The position numbers were made by a program, and so were the translations under genes. The notes beneath the pieces were generated by a model. That model was not told the DNA's origin and made no database searches. It saw only the letters and a list, made by a program, of their open reading frames with translations. A stretch of DNA of 7,648 bases from Bacillota bacterium (GTDB lineage Bacteria > Bacillota > Clostridia > Peptostreptococcales > Anaerovoracaceae), in assembly GCA_017386805.1 (NCBI GenBank), contig JAFOGM010000010.1:1-7648 (forward strand), given 5' to 3'. Below, in pieces: positions 6,013 through 7,648 of the stretch. Position 1 is the first letter of the stretch; each line of letters starts with the position of its first letter.

Positions 6013-6789
6013 TTATTCTATATCATCTATTCCATAGAGCAAAGTGCTCATGAAAAACGGGATCTGACGTTCCCAGCTGGCTTCACTGTGATCACCGTTG
6101 GGAACGATACGGCAATCCAGCTTCACACCGCGTTCCAGAAGTCTTGTAACGACTCTGGTAAACTGGCGTTTCATTCCTTTGTGATTGGGCATCTCATTTT
6201 CGCCGTAGTCCATATAGACCACTGTGTTGGGATCGATATAGGCCGAGCATAACAGGCGATCCAGCTTGTCGTTGGCGAACCAAACCGACGGAGAAAGCGC
6301 TGCAGCTCTGGAGAATACGTGGTTGTACTCCGTGACAGCGTACAGGCTCATGAGCCCACCCATGGAACTTCCTGCAATGAATGTATATTCACGTTCCGGA
6401 AGTGTGGGGAAATTTTCATCGATAAAGGGTTTGAACGCATTCACATACCACTCCATGGTTTTTCGTCCATCGCCTCTGATGTATCCAAAATGTCGGTCCT
6501 TAAAGGAAAATGGAGCATATTCGCGAAGGCGGTCGTTGTTGGGACCATGGTTACATTCCACCGCCGCAATGATGATCGGCAGCTGTACCGCTTCTGCAAA
6601 ATCCGCCATCCCCCAGCTCTTACCGTAGGTGGCATCTTCATCGAAGAAAACGTTGTGCCCATCAAACATATATAACACCGGGAACCGGGCTTCAGGATCC
6701 TCTTCAATGATGTCGGGCACGTAGATGTAAGCTGCTCGAGGCTCCTCACCGGTCAATTCCGGAATGGTAATATTCCATTTTTCAATCAT
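6013..6789 (-). CDS. Alpha/beta-hydrolase-fold esterase (Fes/IroE-like family), esterase A
   Basis: A 258-residue putative serine esterase of the PF00756 type and first gene of the operon. Visible features: YIYVPDIIEE, then FPVLYMFDGHNVFF (36-49) as the first strand/oxyanion region, LREYAPF (88-94), nucleophile elbow AGSSMGG with S142, likely acid D194 or E197 in MDYGENE, and catalytic H234 in NGDHSEASW, which matches the GDHSE-SW pattern of siderophore-esterase relatives. No signal peptide is seen, so it should be cytoplasmic. The start at 6789 is chosen because AAGGAG (6799-6804) lies nine bases upstream. An in-frame ATG at 6825 has no ribosome binding site and lies right at the -10 element of the promoter. 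The substrate is unknown; siderophore, acylated sugar or peptide-ester hydrolysis are all compatible, and no siderophore uptake gene is in view. Confidence 0.9.
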   Translation of the reverse strand: MIEKWNITIPELTGEEPRAAYIYVPDIIEEDPEARFPVLYMFDGHNVFFDEDATYGKSWGMADFAEAVQLPIIIAAVECNHGPNNDRLREYAPFSFKDRHFGYIRGDGRKTMEWYVNAFKPFIDENFPTLPEREYTFIAGSSMGGLMSLYAVTEYNHVFSRAAALSPSVWFANDKLDRLLCSAYIDPNTVVYMDYGENEMPNHKGMKRQFTRVVTRLLERGVKLDCRIVPNGDHSEASWERQIPFFMSTLLYGIDDIE

Positions 6790-6826
6790 GCAATAACTCT
6801 CCTTCTCGTATAGAAGACATGGCAAA

Positions 6827-6855
6827 AGTTTATCATACTAAAACGAAAAAGTCAA
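6827..6855 (-). promoter_or_regulatory. Sigma-A type promoter of the esterase A / esterase B / ATP-grasp operon
   Basis: TTGACT (6850-6855), a 17-bp spacer and TAAACT (6827-6832) with an extended TG one base upstream of the -10 box, all on the minus strand, in A/T-rich surroundings. The start near 6820 leaves a leader of about 30 nt. It stands between the glgB terminator and the esterase A start, the expected place. No operator-like repeat was seen. Confidence 0.7.
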
Positions 6856-6877
6856 TTCGTTTTTGGTTGATTGAAAC

Positions 6878-6914
6878 AAAAAAGGCCATCGCGACTTGTG
6901 TTTTTGCGACAACC
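6878..6914 (-). terminator. Intrinsic terminator of the branching enzyme gene
   Basis: On the minus strand GGTTGTCGC pairs with GCGATGGCC over nine positions (three of them G-U) around a 13-base loop, followed by TTTTTTG. It lies about 40 bp after the glgB stop and just before the promoter of the next operon. Confidence 0.75.
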
Positions 6915-6954
6915 TCTTTACTGTTCACTTTTACTGATCGTCTACACAGATTTT

Positions 6955-7648
6955 TTATTTTTTCGCTGCAGTTTTCTTTTTCGCAGCGGTTTTCTTTTCT
7001 GTCGCCGGCTTCTTTTCAGTTGCAGGCTTCTTTTCCGCCTTACCCTTGCGGATACGTCCTTCCTTCAGAACCACAGCAGTTCTTGCCGGCAGATACAGGT
7101 CCACATAATACTTTCCATCACGTTCGATGGCCTTGTATTCGATATGAGCAATTCTGTCCTGACCGCCATAAGCCGCATCGTCACTGGACAGTCTCACTTC
7201 GTAATCCGCATTGTTGGGTACGGGCACTTCCACCTTGGTGAAGGACTGGCTGGGATTGAAGTTGAACGCGAACAGCAAGCCCTTTCTGTAGAAGGCAATG
7301 ACCTGATCTTCGTCTCTGCACAGTCTCAGATCGCCCATACGCTGCTGGAACATATTGTTTCTCTTGGTCAGGCGCACCATCTCACGGTCGAACTCGCCCA
7401 GCCACTGATACTTCAGGAAACCGTTTTCCAGAAGGCTCCACTGACGTCTGCAGTAATGGAAACTCCAGCCGTTTCCTTCTCTGGGGAAGTCGATCCATTC
7501 CGGATGACCGAATTCGTTGCCCATGAAGTTCAGATAGGCTTCACCGCCGCCGCCCAGAGTGAACAGACGGATCATCTTGTGAAGCGCGATGGCTCTGTCG
7601 ATGACTGCTGTATGACAAGCCTTATCCATATCGGTGTACATGTTAGCA
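6955..7648 (-). CDS. glgB: Glycogen branching enzyme, eukaryote-type (GH13_8-like), C-terminal part; 5' end outside the window
   Basis: About 230 residues are visible. The enzyme cuts alpha-1,4 glucan and re-attaches the piece by an alpha-1,6 bond, in glycogen synthesis in the cytoplasm. The stretch ANMYTDMDK, IDRAIALHKMIR, GEAYLNFMGNEFGHPEWIDFP, CRRQWSLL corresponds to the end of the catalytic (beta/alpha)8 barrel and is characteristic of the plant/animal/fungal-like branching enzymes rather than the E. coli GlgB type. The C-terminal beta-sandwich follows (VIAFYRKGLLFAFNFNPSQS through YLPARTAVVLKEG). The catalytic Asp, Glu and HD motifs lie upstream and are not in view. The protein ends in a 30-residue Lys-rich tail (6958-7047) of EKKPAT and KKTAA repeats, which is not part of the standard enzyme. 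The intrinsic terminator at 6878-6914 closes the unit. No other glycogen gene is visible. Confidence 0.93.
   Translation of the reverse strand, partial: ANMYTDMDKACHTAVIDRAIALHKMIRLFTLGGGGEAYLNFMGNEFGHPEWIDFPREGNGWSFHYCRRQWSLLENGFLKYQWLGEFDREMVRLTKRNNMFQQRMGDLRLCRDEDQVIAFYRKGLLFAFNFNPSQSFTKVEVPVPNNADYEVRLSSDDAAYGGQDRIAHIEYKAIERDGKYYVDLYLPARTAVVLKEGRIRKGKAEKKPATEKKPATEKKTAAKKKTAAKK
6958..7035 (-). repeat. Tandem repeats coding the Lys/Ala/Pro/Thr tail of the branching enzyme
   Basis: Codons for EKKPAT twice and then EKKTAAKK / KTAAKK follow one another up to the stop codon. The tail is very basic, low in complexity and probably disordered, similar in flavour to histone H1-like tails. The repeat units differ at several codon positions, so this is not a fresh slippage product. 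Confidence 0.7.

Noticed and set aside
6819..7241. Plus-strand frame starting MAKVYHTKTKKS
   Set aside because: It is antisense to the branching enzyme tail, has no ribosome binding site and becomes Phe/Ser/Pro-rich exactly where it mirrors the Lys/Ala repeats.

Overview
The window reads as a stretch of chromosome from an anaerobic, fermentative Firmicute, most likely a gut clostridium of the Lachnospiraceae type. This is an inference from gene content (oxygen-sensitive flavodiiron/rubredoxin chemistry, an acyl-CoA dehydrogenase fusion, a NimA-like flavoprotein, a eukaryote-type branching enzyme), strong AGGAGG ribosome binding sites and roughly balanced base composition. It is not a phylogenetic placement. 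All seven full or partial genes that I accept with confidence lie on the minus strand, so transcription runs from high to low coordinates. No mobile element, tRNA, rRNA or CRISPR array is visible.

Layout in the direction of transcription. 7648-6955: the 3' end of a glycogen branching enzyme (glgB) with an odd Lys/Ala/Pro/Thr-rich tail, closed by an intrinsic terminator at 6878-6914. 6855-6827: a good sigma-A type promoter driving a probable three-gene operon: alpha/beta-hydrolase esterase A (6789-6013), alpha/beta-hydrolase esterase B (5994-5233) and an ATP-grasp ligase of unknown substrate (5185-3989), closed by a hairpin at 3935-3969. 3913-3320: an MntP-type manganese exporter starting at TTG, with an unusual Cys/Gly-rich cytosolic loop. 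3148-2651: a NimA/PPOX-type flavin-binding protein, closed by a strong terminator at 2611-2637. 2579-2502: a possible 25-residue upstream ORF. 2489-576: a three-part fusion of acyl-CoA dehydrogenase, ETF-alpha FAD domain and rubredoxin. 563-1: the N-terminal part of a flavodiiron protein (FprA type), cut off by the window edge.

Two modules deserve attention. The first is the acyl-CoA dehydrogenase/ETF/rubredoxin fusion placed 12 bp before a flavodiiron protein. Rubredoxin is the usual electron donor of flavodiiron proteins, so the pair could form a self-contained route from acyl-CoA to O2 or NO reduction without a separate ETF or free rubredoxin. The second is the esterase-esterase-ATP-grasp operon, which looks like a make-and-hydrolyse pair for an unidentified amide- or ester-linked small molecule. 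The MntP exporter and the PPOX protein sit between them and add a loose metal and redox-stress theme. Gaps between genes are all under about 175 bp, and each is described below.
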